Under the pieces are notes generated by a model that ran no database searches, was not told the DNA's origin, and was given only the letters and a program-made list of their open reading frames with translations. A stretch of 64,000 nt of DNA, from contig CM076142.1 in the NCBI GenBank assembly GCA_038025085.1, positions 4,997,501 through 5,061,500 of the forward strand. The letters run 5' to 3'. Each line of letters begins with the position of its first letter. Position 1 is the stretch's first letter. Positions 1 through 9,826 of this stretch are shown here, piece after piece. The position numbers were made by a program, and so were the translations under genes. The stretch is from Tetragonia tetragonoides (lineage: Eukaryota > Streptophyta > Magnoliopsida > Caryophyllales > Aizoaceae).

Positions 1-50
1 TGCATCTCTTTCTTTATACAAGTAAATATTAGCCATTGTAGAAACCACAT

Positions 51-53
<3 letters not shown>

Positions 54-128
<75 letters not shown>
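54..128. repeat. (AT)n microsatellite
   Basis: An uninterrupted dinucleotide AT run of about 75 bases. No gene is seen around it. Such runs are common in plant intergenic DNA and are length-polymorphic. Confidence 0.97.
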
Positions 129-131
<3 letters not shown>

Positions 132-1080
132 TTTCAACTTTAGATAGAAACCACAAATTTAATAGAAAAAACAGTAGATGTTTCAAGTTAGTTATTTGTA
201 TTTAATTGTGATCATGTTATTGTAATTTTCATGCTTTCGGTATCTCATGCATCCCATGCGGCCAGGCCCGTGACACAAGGTAGGCGGCGGCACTTGCCGC
301 CCCACCTTTATGCACTTTCTTTTTAGTGTTTGACAAACGAAAAAAAAAAAGAAGAGTTTTTACTGTGTTGCTGCTACTACAATTTCTTTATTCAGAGGTA
401 GTCTCAACATGAAGCATCTCAAACAAATATGATGTCAATATGTCATGTTTGGATATAGAAGTGACTTCATTTAGAGATATTTTGTTTTTTCAGAGGGACT
501 ACTACTATTTTTATAATTTTTGTGTTCCCATCAACTAATTAATTATTGCAATATCCTACAGTGACTAGGGGATGGATATCGCCACAAAATAAATAAACGA
601 ATAAATAAATTGTGTTGGATCGATAAAATTCCCTTTTAAAACTATACAAATATATTTTGTTGCAGCTTTCGCCTTTGAATTGTATGTAAACATGGAACTG
701 AATATTTACGACATTGAAATTACAATGGGTATCATAAGGAATGACTATTCTCAATCCATTTATTTGACACCATTAACAAAAGGTAACTTAACTTGAAATA
801 TTAATTCAATGAATTGAGGTATATCAAGTCAAAAATTTATATGTGTCAACTTTATAAATAGCGCGGTAAAAAGCAAATGACACTACCTTTTTTCCAACTT
901 TGTATATCATTTTCTATTCCACTTCCTTATATATCTAACACATCTGATTTTTTGGAATTGATGACAAAATCATGTACGATAAGAGTATAATTGGGATAAC
1001 GAGTGTCACGCAAAACAGAGACAAAGGATTCGGATTGGACTAGTGCTCAATATTCGGGACTTACTTGACCAACTAAGTTA
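129..1080. other. Intergenic, no gene seen
   Basis: AT-rich sequence without a convincing reading frame. It contains a short GC-rich hairpin at about 282-303 (GGCGGC...GCCGCC) and a weak foldback at about 397-478 that resembles the small foldback elements at 3060-3160 and 40325-40405. Short open stretches here have no recognisable composition or homology. Confidence 0.6.
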
Positions 1081-1269
1081 ACCATACACCTTGTGTATAT
1101 TACACTCATTTGTCCCCCTTTTTTTTTGTGTCTATCTCTCTCATCTCCTTCTTTTCCCCCCATTTTCACCATACCCATATTACCCCCTGAAATCCCAAGT
1201 AGCAAGGGGTAAATTTGTCCTCCTACTCACAGAGGACAATATGGTGTAATATACATAGGGTGTATGAGT
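1081..1269. mobile_element. Small MITE with terminal inverted repeats
   Basis: The left end reads CATACACCTTGTGTATATTA and the right end is its imperfect reverse complement, TAATATACATAGGGTGTATG. The body is about 190 bp with a T/C-rich middle and no coding capacity. The repeats are imperfect and no clear target duplication is seen, so the superfamily is not assigned. Confidence 0.6.
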
Positions 1270-2241
1270 AGCCCTTGACACAATAAACTGGCATGATTCA
1301 TCATTATTTTTTAGTAGTCTTTTTGCTAGGCTTTAGGAAAATCTTCCGTGGTTGAATTTGTCACTTCTAAACAATGTTAAAATAATTGATCCACTCGTCA
1401 GTTAACGGTGCAAATAAATTGGTGGTCTGCAATGAGTGATGCACGTGAAATCTCCCAAAAGGACCATGTGCGCAAAAATTCTGCGTTTTTTCAGGCACAT
1501 TAATACTGTTGCATGCGATTGCCTGCGCTTCAGCTTTTATGGAGTTTAATCTCTCTTTCGGCCAACAAACACGGCTGGTTACATGTCCATAACTATGGAG
1601 TATAATAGTGAGCTATACAAGTATTTTATTGTTCCAGGGCCAAAATAAAAGGAGGTCCTCTAAATAACATGTTTTGCTATTAGAAAAATCAGGGGAGAAA
1701 TGAAAAGATGATACTAATAGTGATATACATTCGATCTATTTTACATTTGACAAGACTCAGAGTCTAGACAATAAGAATTGATACGAGGAATTTGGGAGCG
1801 ATCGTGCATTTGCTACTTGCTAGACAGCCATGTTAACGCCTTGCGTCAACAAGTCCTAGCACATTTGGCAGTTGGGTCCTTAATAACCTTTTGGCGGAGT
1901 ATGCATAAAGCAGTAAAACGCATAGCTTCAGAGGAAAGGCGGATTGAGTTGGGCCAGTTATGTGTGTTCCCATGGATCTGGGCTGGGCAATCAAAAGGAT
2001 AATCATACTCCGGGATACTGATCCGTAGACTGGGGCAACTGGGCGGGGACCTTGTAACCGATCTGGCCCAACCCACTGCCCAGCGGGTCATAGCCCGTTT
2101 ACTATTGTAAATGGGCCCGTCACACTAGCACTAAAAATTTTAAACAAACCGGCCAAAATGGGCCAACGTGACCCAACCCACAAACATGTTTAACCCGACC
2201 CACCGTTGCTGAAGCCTACTGATCCGTAAATGAATAAAATG
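1270..2241. other. Intergenic, no gene seen
   Basis: Unique-looking AT-rich sequence up to the left outer edge of the inverted duplication. The last 230 bases (about 1990-2215) are rich in GGCCCA/TGGGCC words, a composition typical of old plant repeats. The small open frames here have no recognisable similarity. Confidence 0.55.
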
Positions 2242-2249
2242 ATATAAAC

Positions 2250-4553
2250 ATTGGGTTTGCATGTTTGTGCTTCTTGATAGAACCACTTGATGCTAGCCTA
2301 TGAAATGACACATTAAATCTTTTCATTTTTATTAAATCTTTTCATTTTTATTAAATCTTTTCATTTTTATATTTGAATTATGAAAGAAAAATAAATAATT
2401 AGACAACTCTATTCTTGAAAATTGTTAATGAAATTAATAGAGCATTTGTTCTGATCGGAAATATAGATTTTTTTTTTTTTTTTTTTTGTTTTTTTGTTTT
2501 TTTTTTGCTGATATAACTATTTTTTTCATATAAGATAAGAGTAATTCATTAAATAGAAACAATACCTGAGCAAATGCATCCAACTTGTCTTTAGTGTGGG
2601 TATATTCATTTTTAATCCATGTCAATCTCCTAAAAAGGCTGGGCAAAAAGAAGAAGAAAAAAACAGATTTTTTTCAATAATCTAAAGTAGTGTGTGTATT
2701 TATATATTTATCAAAAGAAAGCTATAACTCTCGAGAGAAGTATTACTTAATATTTCTGCTTCATTGATGTTGAAAAACAAAACAAAAGCTAGCTTGAGAT
2801 CTTGAGCTACAATTATTTAAAGAAAGGGAATATATATAGAGCATAAGTGACTATGATATAATTTAAGATATAACCATGATTTTATTAAACATTTTAGAAA
2901 TCCAGGCTACCTTTCCTTTTCCTTGTGGCGACAAGCTTCAATAACCTCAGCGCAAGCAAGTCTAACATTCTCCGCACCAATCCTATCATTATTTAAATCA
3001 ACACATAAAATCCATCTAAAATAATCATTGTTTACTATGAAAATTCGTACTAGGCAGACTCAAAGTGAAGTCACTCGTACAAGCATGATGTCATACTCAT
3101 ATCATGCTTGTATATATAGAGGATGCCTCACCTTAAGACGATCTGAGACTTCTTTTTTTTTTTTTTTTTTTTTTTTGGCTTGGCGGACATTGATTATACC
3201 TTGAGCTTTTCTCCTCCATTGTTTGGGCTTGTGCCAACACTTTAGAAAAATCAACATCAAGTTCACTGCAGATATACATAAAATGCAAAATTAGAACTAT
3301 ATAGGTTTTCTAAGGATAAGAGAATTAGACACATAATTATCAATATCATACTATATAAGTTATTAGGACGATTACATGCTATGTATAACATCTGATAAGA
3401 GTGCTTCCATATCAGCACAGTAAGTACAAATTTGCTCCACTATTACACTTTCCTCCGAAGTCACAATTTCACAAAATTGATTGTTTAAGATGCCCTGCAA
3501 GGATATTAGGATAATAATGTGAATAGTGTATTGCTACTAATATCCTGCATTAAAAATATAAACATCATGTCTATCTAGCTATATACGAGTATTAAATTAA
3601 AAAATGTTGAAGCTGATGAATATTATAGCATTGTACATCCTGGTGTAAAACTGTGAATTCACTGAATAGTGTGTGTTGTTACTAAAAACAACTCTTTTTT
3701 TTTTTTTTTTTTTTGAGTTCACTACACCAGGGAAGAGTAAAAAGAACTCTTTTGCGCAAATCTTCCTTGTATAGAATTATAGATACATTTCATACTATAT
3801 TAACAATATTTACTAAGACTTAATTAGATAGAGATTATAATTTATTTGGCTTGGTAGTTAAGAACGGGTTAGTTCGGGTTTCGTAAACCATTAGACTTTT
3901 CGGGTAGTAGAGATACTCTTTTTTTTGCTAGTCAAAGTTGTAGAGATACTCTACTTAACTACTTTATTTCTCCTCCATTTCTACGCGGGAAAAATCTCAT
4001 CTACTAATATAACTCCTATTCTTATCCATTATTTAAAAAAAGAAGAAAAGACAAAAAAAACCGTCACCCGTAACTATATAATTAAGAATAGGTTGGGTCA
4101 GGGAAGCCTTCCATACAACTCAAAACATAAATTAAGGTGACTAATCAGAACTCGAAATAACCTTCAAGTTTTTCTCTTAACAAAAATGGATTCATAGGGA
4201 CATAGTACCTTGATGAGAGGCACGTAAACGAATAAAACCGTGGTTTTAAATCCCAATCAAGAAGTATACAAGTTTCAGACTTTATTACCTGAAGTAGCTA
4301 ATAACGCAATCATTGAAAGTACTTATGGGTTCATACAAATCAGAAGATCGCAGTACATTAGATAATACTTGAATGAAACTCAATTATCTTGAATCAAGAT
4401 CATTGATATATAGGGGGGCAGTATATATAGGCTACCTCTTCTAACAATGACTGCAAATATTCTTCGAGCAACCCCTTGAGGATGGGCAAAGCCATATCGA
4501 GTAGACTCCTTAGTACTCCCTTCATTTCAGATGAATGTATACTAAGAGATTTC
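2250..4553 (-). pseudogene. Fragment of unrecognised coiled-coil-like gene (left copy)
   Basis: I do not recognise the family. Minus-strand exons with proper GT-AG borders and a continuous frame are 4437-4553, 3376-3494, 3200-3265, 2911-2982, 2566-2629 and 2250-2297. The encoded segments are helical, charged and Leu/Glu/Lys-rich, for example ALLSDVIHS, KVLAQAQTMEEKSSR and WIKNEYTHTKDKLDAFAQ, which suggests a coiled-coil protein. No 5' exon with a start codon is seen upstream of 4553. The final exon present in the right copy (58640-58684) is missing because the duplication edge falls in the preceding intron. This copy keeps the 119 bp exon at 3376-3494 that the right copy lost. The 4437-4553 exon contains a Stowaway-like end. 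Confidence 0.6.
3060..3160. mobile_element. Short foldback element
   Basis: An imperfect palindrome of about 100 bp. AAGCATGATGTCAT is followed by ATATCATGCTTGTA, with flanking GTGAAGTCAC and GCCTCAC halves. It lies in an intron of the coiled-coil gene fragment. The mirrored copy is at about 57650-57750, and a related copy with the same core is at 40325-40405. Confidence 0.55.
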
Positions 4554-6080
4554 TGTTGAAATGAGGTAAATAAAACACAACTTGCAAGCAAATGAAACTT
4601 TGGTCGTGGCAGTTAACAATGTGAGTAGTACATACATAAATAGAATAGTCATTATGGTTGAAGGTGATTTCTCTAGTGTGAACTCAAAAAAAAAAAAAAA
4701 ATAATCAAAAAAATAACATGGATGAAGTTCCTTTCATAATGACCATTTTTATTTCGTAATTAAAATATAAACTAGTTTTTAGAAAGCACCCTCCATCTAT
4801 TTTCATGCCTCATTTTTGTTCTCTATTTCTCCTATTTTACCACGTGGCTTTAAAAAGAGGAACTAAATTGATAAATTTTAAGGATGAAATGTGGCAAAAG
4901 ATTAAGTATTGGGTCATTTGATCAAATATGAAAGGGATAGGATTAACTATAACGTTACTTATTTAATAAAACTAGTAATAATACCCGTACGATGCAGTAA
5001 AATATTAATGCTCATCAAATGAGGAAAAAGTTGATCCTAAAATTCATAAAATGAAAATCCATTTCTAGAGAAGCAATATCTGCCATTAAGACCCCCAAAA
5101 CAATTGATTTTATCAGGGATTCTTAAATGATGTTTTTGTGACAACATCTACCCTTTTTGGATAGGGGCATTTAATTTCAGTTTACAAAGAAGTGTACAAT
5201 ATCGAGTACGATTATTGCTTATTTGTCACAGTTTAATGAGTGTTTACACTTATTGGGGTGTAACGAGTATGAACACTTTACTAAACCAATTTGGTCCAAC
5301 TCAAAATGGGCTGAGCTTGTGATTTGATAAGACTTGGGTCGGGTAAAGAGTCTAGCTAGAGGCCAATCTTTCCATAAAAATAGAAATATGAATAGAGTTG
5401 TGTCACTTACTTGTGTTTTTGTGTTGTGTCTTAGGAAGTGGAAAGTGACATGCATTTTTTTTCTTTCTGCCTAAATAACGAGCAATTTTCTACTTGAACA
5501 ACTCAAAAGAAAGAAAAATATATACTTTAATATGAAATCCAACCTAAACTATCACAAAGAGTCAAAACTTGTATATGACAATTTTTATTATAACTTTCGA
5601 TCAGACGAATATCACTTTTTAGTGAAAATAAGAGTCACTTCTCATAGTGACCCCTATATTTCTTAAAAGTAATCCCATTATTTTGTAAATTGGTCTCACG
5701 CAAAACTTGTTCAAACTAAACAATCTTCCCTTCAAATAATAAAGAAAAAAAATCAGTCTCTGAATTTTGAGTTGTTTCACCTAATTGCAGTTGACTTAAT
5801 TTAAGGATGTATTTGCGAGTCATGGTTAACAAGGCCTAACTTCAGGCCACGAACCATTTGTAAATATTCTCTTACTAAAGAGTATTTGGCTACATTTGCA
5901 ACTAATTAATTAACTTGATAACTTTATCCACCGTTTCCTCACATAATTAACTTGTGAAGTGCCGAATTAGCATTAGCAATTATCTATACAGAGTCAAATT
6001 TAGTGTGGATTGTCACCGGAAAATAGTGCTCGATCGTGATCAATACATGGACAATTCAAGAAATCAGATTGACTTACTAG
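4554..6080. other. Intergenic stretch within left arm
   Basis: No gene is recognised. The stretch includes a motif at about 4970-4995 (ACTAGTAATAATACCCGTAC) that resembles repeat ends recurring in the FAR-2 intron at 36-37 kb. The mirror is at 55507-57033. The 78-residue open frame near 5219-5455 is conserved between arms only because the DNA is duplicated. Confidence 0.5.
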
Positions 6081-6088
6081 TATAAAAG
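6081..6088 (+). promoter_or_regulatory. TATA box of root-cap first exon A (left)
   Basis: TATAAAAG lies about 100 bases upstream of the exon A ATG at 6187, a normal spacing for a plant core promoter plus short 5' UTR. Exon B has its own TATAAAAG at 7271, so A and B appear to have separate promoters. Confidence 0.7.
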
Positions 6089-6186
6089 GAAGCATACAGA
6101 GTCATAAACATGCACTTTCATCCAAAATCCAAGCACCAACCACCACCACCCGCACCACCTCTCCATTGCCTTCCATAAACCGGAAC

Positions 6187-6766
6187 ATGAAGCGAGCGAC
6201 AACGGTCGTCTTCATCATCCTCATCTTCGCCTTAGTGTCAGCTGAGGCGGTATCCTCAGCGAAGCCAAACAAACCCAAGGTACAAAAGCCTAAGCCTAAG
6301 CCTAAGCCTAAGAAAGTCAAGTGCAAAGACAAACATTTCCCAAATTGTTACCACAAAGACCTCTATTGTCCAACTTCTTGCCCTCATAGCTGTTCAGTCA
6401 ACTGCAACAGCTGTCAGGCTGTGTGTAAACCGGTGCCACCACTTCCACCACCGCCACCAAAAGTCCAGAAGCCGAAGCAAGTTAAATGCAAGGACAAGAA
6501 GTTTAACACTTGTTATAACAAGAAGCTTTCTTGTCCTGCTTCTTGTCCTAGTACTTGCAATGTCGATTGTACCACGTGCCAGCCTGTTTGTGGCGCGGTT
6601 CATACACCGCCCTTGACCACCCCTTCACCTCCATTATCAACGGGTCCTAAGCAGGTTAGGTGCAAGAACAAGAACTATCCTGCTTGTTACTTTAGGCAAT
6701 TTACCTGCCCTGCTACATGTTCACACACTTGCGAGGTTGACTGTGTTACCTGCAGTCCTGTTTGCA
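6187..6766 (+). CDS. Root-cap/LEA-related protein, first exon A (left arm)
   Basis: This exon encodes a secreted Cys-rich N-terminal half. The ATG at 6187 is chosen because MKRAT matches the start of exon B; the upstream TTG is not a plausible plant start. There is a signal peptide of about 20 residues (VVFIILIFALVSAEA), a Lys/Pro-rich linker with repeated KPKP, then three Cys-rich repeats of the form KCxDK...CY...CP..CP..C..C..C..C, separated by Pro-rich spacers. The exon ends at 6766 with donor GTAAGT, one base past a codon, exactly the phase of exon B. No second exon follows before 7376. It could therefore splice to the shared exon 2 at 8069, giving 449 residues, or be an orphan. Seen: repeats, donor, phase. 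Inferred: the joint transcript. Confidence 0.75.
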
Positions 6767-7270
6767 GTAAGTTCTTCTTTGCCTTACAAAGAGTATTTGC
6801 ACATTACAATTTACAAATACTTCAAATTGTTAGTATTCGTGTAATCCACTTATAAGTAATTGTAAAAATAAACTTCAATCTAGCTTCTTTAACTAAATCT
6901 GAAACCAAAGCATTAGTATTGGCCGGTGAAAAATTATATAATCCGTGATCTATGTCATTCAGAATATATACTATTGATCTATAATCTATAGGTCTATGTA
7001 AGCTATAATCTTCATCACTTAGAAATCACACATCAATATGATAGCAATAACGTCAACCTGTTGGAGTAATATTACCGAAAACAGATACTATGCAACTAAT
7101 ATGTATTACTGATACAGACAAATGATTGAAGAATTTAAAAAACATTGACTTAACAATGATAACCCAAAAATTCAGGCACACTTCAAGTTAGAAGATGGTT
7201 ACTCGCCTATTCTGGGAGTATTCTTTGTATGCTTAAGCTTGAAACAACATAAAAGCGCCTCTTGGATCAC
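6767..7270 (+). other. Intron of A or spacer between A and B
   Basis: AT-rich sequence between the exon A donor and the exon B TATA box. No root-cap exon 2 and no other coding exon is seen. If A splices to the exon at 8069, this belongs to a 1.3 kb intron that also contains exon B. Confidence 0.55.
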
Positions 7271-7278
7271 TATAAAAG
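7271..7278 (+). promoter_or_regulatory. TATA box of root-cap gene B (left)
   Basis: TATAAAAG lies about 98 bases upstream of the ATG at 7376. The same word at equivalent spacing precedes the third root-cap copy (47008-47015, minus strand) and the right-arm copies. Confidence 0.75.
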
Positions 7279-7375
7279 AATGCATAGGCAATGAGTATTG
7301 GCATTCTCATCTCATAACTCACAAACTAGAAACAAAATCCCCTCCATTTGATACCCAAAAAACAACCAAAACAAT

Positions 7376-8838
7376 ATGAAGCGAGCCACGGTTGTTTGCC
7401 TCATTCTCATCCTTGCCTTGACATTCGCTGAGGCTGCCAAAGACGATAACCCTAGGAAACCTAAGAAGCCTAAGAAGGTCAAGTGCCAAGAAAAGTTTTC
7501 CCCTTGTTATCACAAGGACCTATATTGTCCAGAATCTTGCCCTCGTAGTTGTTCAGCTGATTGTGGCTCATGTCAAGCTGTTTGTGATGCTACCTACCCA
7601 CCACCAGCAGTTCCAACACCGCCTTCAACCACCCCTTACCCACCTCCACCGTCCTCATCTAGTGCAAAGAAGGTTAGATGCATGAACAAGAACTACGCGT
7701 CTTGTTATTACAGGCAATTTACTTGCCCTGCTGATTGCCCTGGGACTTGTGAGGTTGACTGTGTCACTTGCAGCCCTGTTTGCAGTAAGTTCCTCTTTAG
7801 TTTCTAGTTTTTAGTTCCTTTTCTGTAAGGTGATTTGACATTATTAACAGAGAAATAATTAGATAGTTTAGCATATCTCAAACAAATATTAGATGACATG
7901 CGATGCCTTGTCATATGTTAAAAAAAGAGATCCCTAAGATCAATCTTATTAGGATCCACATATTCTAAGTAACCTGATGTTGCATAATTGGTTAGATCAC
8001 AAATAACATGGTAAAATTTAAAGTTAAAACATCAGATTGAAATGACATTCAATATGAGTTATTTGCAGATTGCAACAAGCCAGGTGCAGTGTGCCAAGAC
8101 CCAAGGTTCATCGGAGCTGATGGCATTACATTCTACTTCCACGGAATGAAGGACAAAGACTTCTGCCTTGTGACCGACTCTAACCTCCATATCAACGCTC
8201 ACTTCATTGGCAAGCGCAATGCCAACATGGGTAGGGACTTCACCTGGGTCCAGTCCCTAGGCATCATGTTTGATGACCACAAGCTTTACCTTGGTGCACT
8301 TAAGACCGCGACATGGAATGATGCCTCAGACCGCCTTTCTCTTGCCTTTGATGGCCAGCCAATCGACCTTCCAGAGTCCGAAGGTGCCAACTGGCACTCA
8401 TCAGCCCATGGCTTGACCATCACAAGGTCCAAGGCCACAAACACCATAGAAATTGAGGCAGAAGGCAAGTTCAAGATTAAGGCCACAGTGGTTCCAATCA
8501 CCGAAAAGGATTCAATGATCCATAAGTATGGGGTAACCCAAGAGGATTGCTTTGCTCATCTTGATTTGAGCTTCAAGTTTTACTCCTTGAGCGGAAATGT
8601 TAACGGTGTTTTAGGCCAAACCTATGCAAGCAACTATGTGAGCCGCGTTAAGATGGGAGTGGCAATGCCTGTTCTTGGTGGCGAAAAGGAATTCTCTTCT
8701 ACTAGTCTCTTTGCCACTGATTGTGCTGTTGCTAGGTTCAATGGGAAAGCGAACGCGAATTCTGCTGAGGCAATGGAGTTTGCTGATCTAAACTGTGCTA
8801 CTGGCCTTAGTGGCCCAGGAGTTGTTTGCAAGCGTTAA
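7376..8838 (+). CDS. Root-cap/LEA-related secreted protein B (left arm)
   Basis: Two exons, 7376-7784 and 8069-8838, encode 392 residues. The first has a signal peptide (MKRATVVCLILILALTFAEA), a basic Pro/Lys stretch, one Cys-rich repeat, a Pro/Ser linker and a second Cys-rich repeat ending CSPVC. The split codon joins to exon 2, CNKPGAVCQDPRFIGADG onward, which continues through FYFHG, KDFCLV, NLHINAHFIGKR, DFTWVQS and SNYVSRVK. This is the conserved body of the plant root-cap family (LEA-related, Pfam Root_cap), typically secreted and expressed in roots or root tips. Intron borders are GTAAGT and TTTGCAG. The frame is fully open. The molecular function of the family is not established. Exon 1 differs from the right-arm copy at four bases. 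Confidence 0.9.
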
Positions 8839-9826
8839 TCATTGAGTACTAGTGATTACTACCACACTCCTATATAGGAGTGTTACTAATATTACTTATT
8901 TTATTATCACTTCATTGATTGATTGTTTTTATAGCTTGAATTTTGTTTCCAAAACAGATGTAATACTCAAGTGTGTTACACTAATTAATACAATAAAGCA
9001 AAGAAGATTGATTGTTTTAGCTTTCTGTTTAAGAGAATTGTTTGCAATGATATTTCTACCATTACACATGTTGATCTTCAACAAAGTTATCGATCAACAA
9101 GATCGACAATTATTAATAAAATCACATTATTCATTCGAGGCAAGTTGCAAAATGAAGAAACCGCAAGTGTTTGTGAATGGTTCCTAAAAAACTGCCTTAA
9201 TGACAGTCATCCAGTGAGGATGTACCCGTAACCCACACATGAAGGAAGAAGACGAGATCTTAAATTGGTGATAGCTCAAAATAGGAAAGGGAAAAAACAT
9301 GGGCGAAGAAAAAGACACAAGAAAGATGTTAAGGGTTAGCCGACTTAAAGCCTTAGGAATGAAAGGATCAATACTTTGACGATATGTCAGTGTGGGACAA
9401 AGATGATGGCCGGAATAAAGAAAAAAATATGCATTTTCCTCTGAATAAGCAACTTACTAGCTAAAATATGAGCCGAGTATCTGACCATGTAATATAGTCA
9501 AAGGATTAGATATAACGTTATTACTTTTTTTTTAGTAATTAGATATAAGAGTACTATTTTCCCGGAAATAGAAATGTCGGTTATAATTGATCATGTCGAG
9601 CCCCATTCCAAAGTATCAGTTACAACATATTACATGTAGACATATAGGGTTGTCATCAGGTCAATATCTGTGAGAAGCAAAATTTAGGGAAGACATCTTT
9701 ATGTGGCACAAAGCTATGAAATCTATCTAAAAGTTTGAGAGAGACAGAGCGAGCAAAACATTGTCTGTAGAGTGTGAACATTGGTGCATGGAACATCATA
9801 AAAAACAGAGGCATAAAGACAGAGAT
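8839..9826. other. 3' flank of root-cap B, no gene
   Basis: 3' UTR and spacer. A nearly perfect hairpin ACTCCTATATAGGAGT sits at 8865-8882, just after the stop, and recurs after the third copy (45433-45450) and the right copy. A 111-codon open frame at 8852-9187 is AT-rich and overlaps the likely 3' UTR, so I do not call it a gene. Confidence 0.55.

Noticed and set aside
7376..8838. Root-cap genes as antimicrobial or toxin-type Cys-rich peptides
   Set aside because: The Cys-rich repeats are joined to the full root-cap domain in exon 2 with proper splice sites, and no known toxin scaffold is seen.
8852..9187. 111-codon open frame after root-cap B, conserved in both arms
   Set aside because: AT-rich, in the probable 3' UTR. 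Its conservation is explained by the recent DNA duplication.
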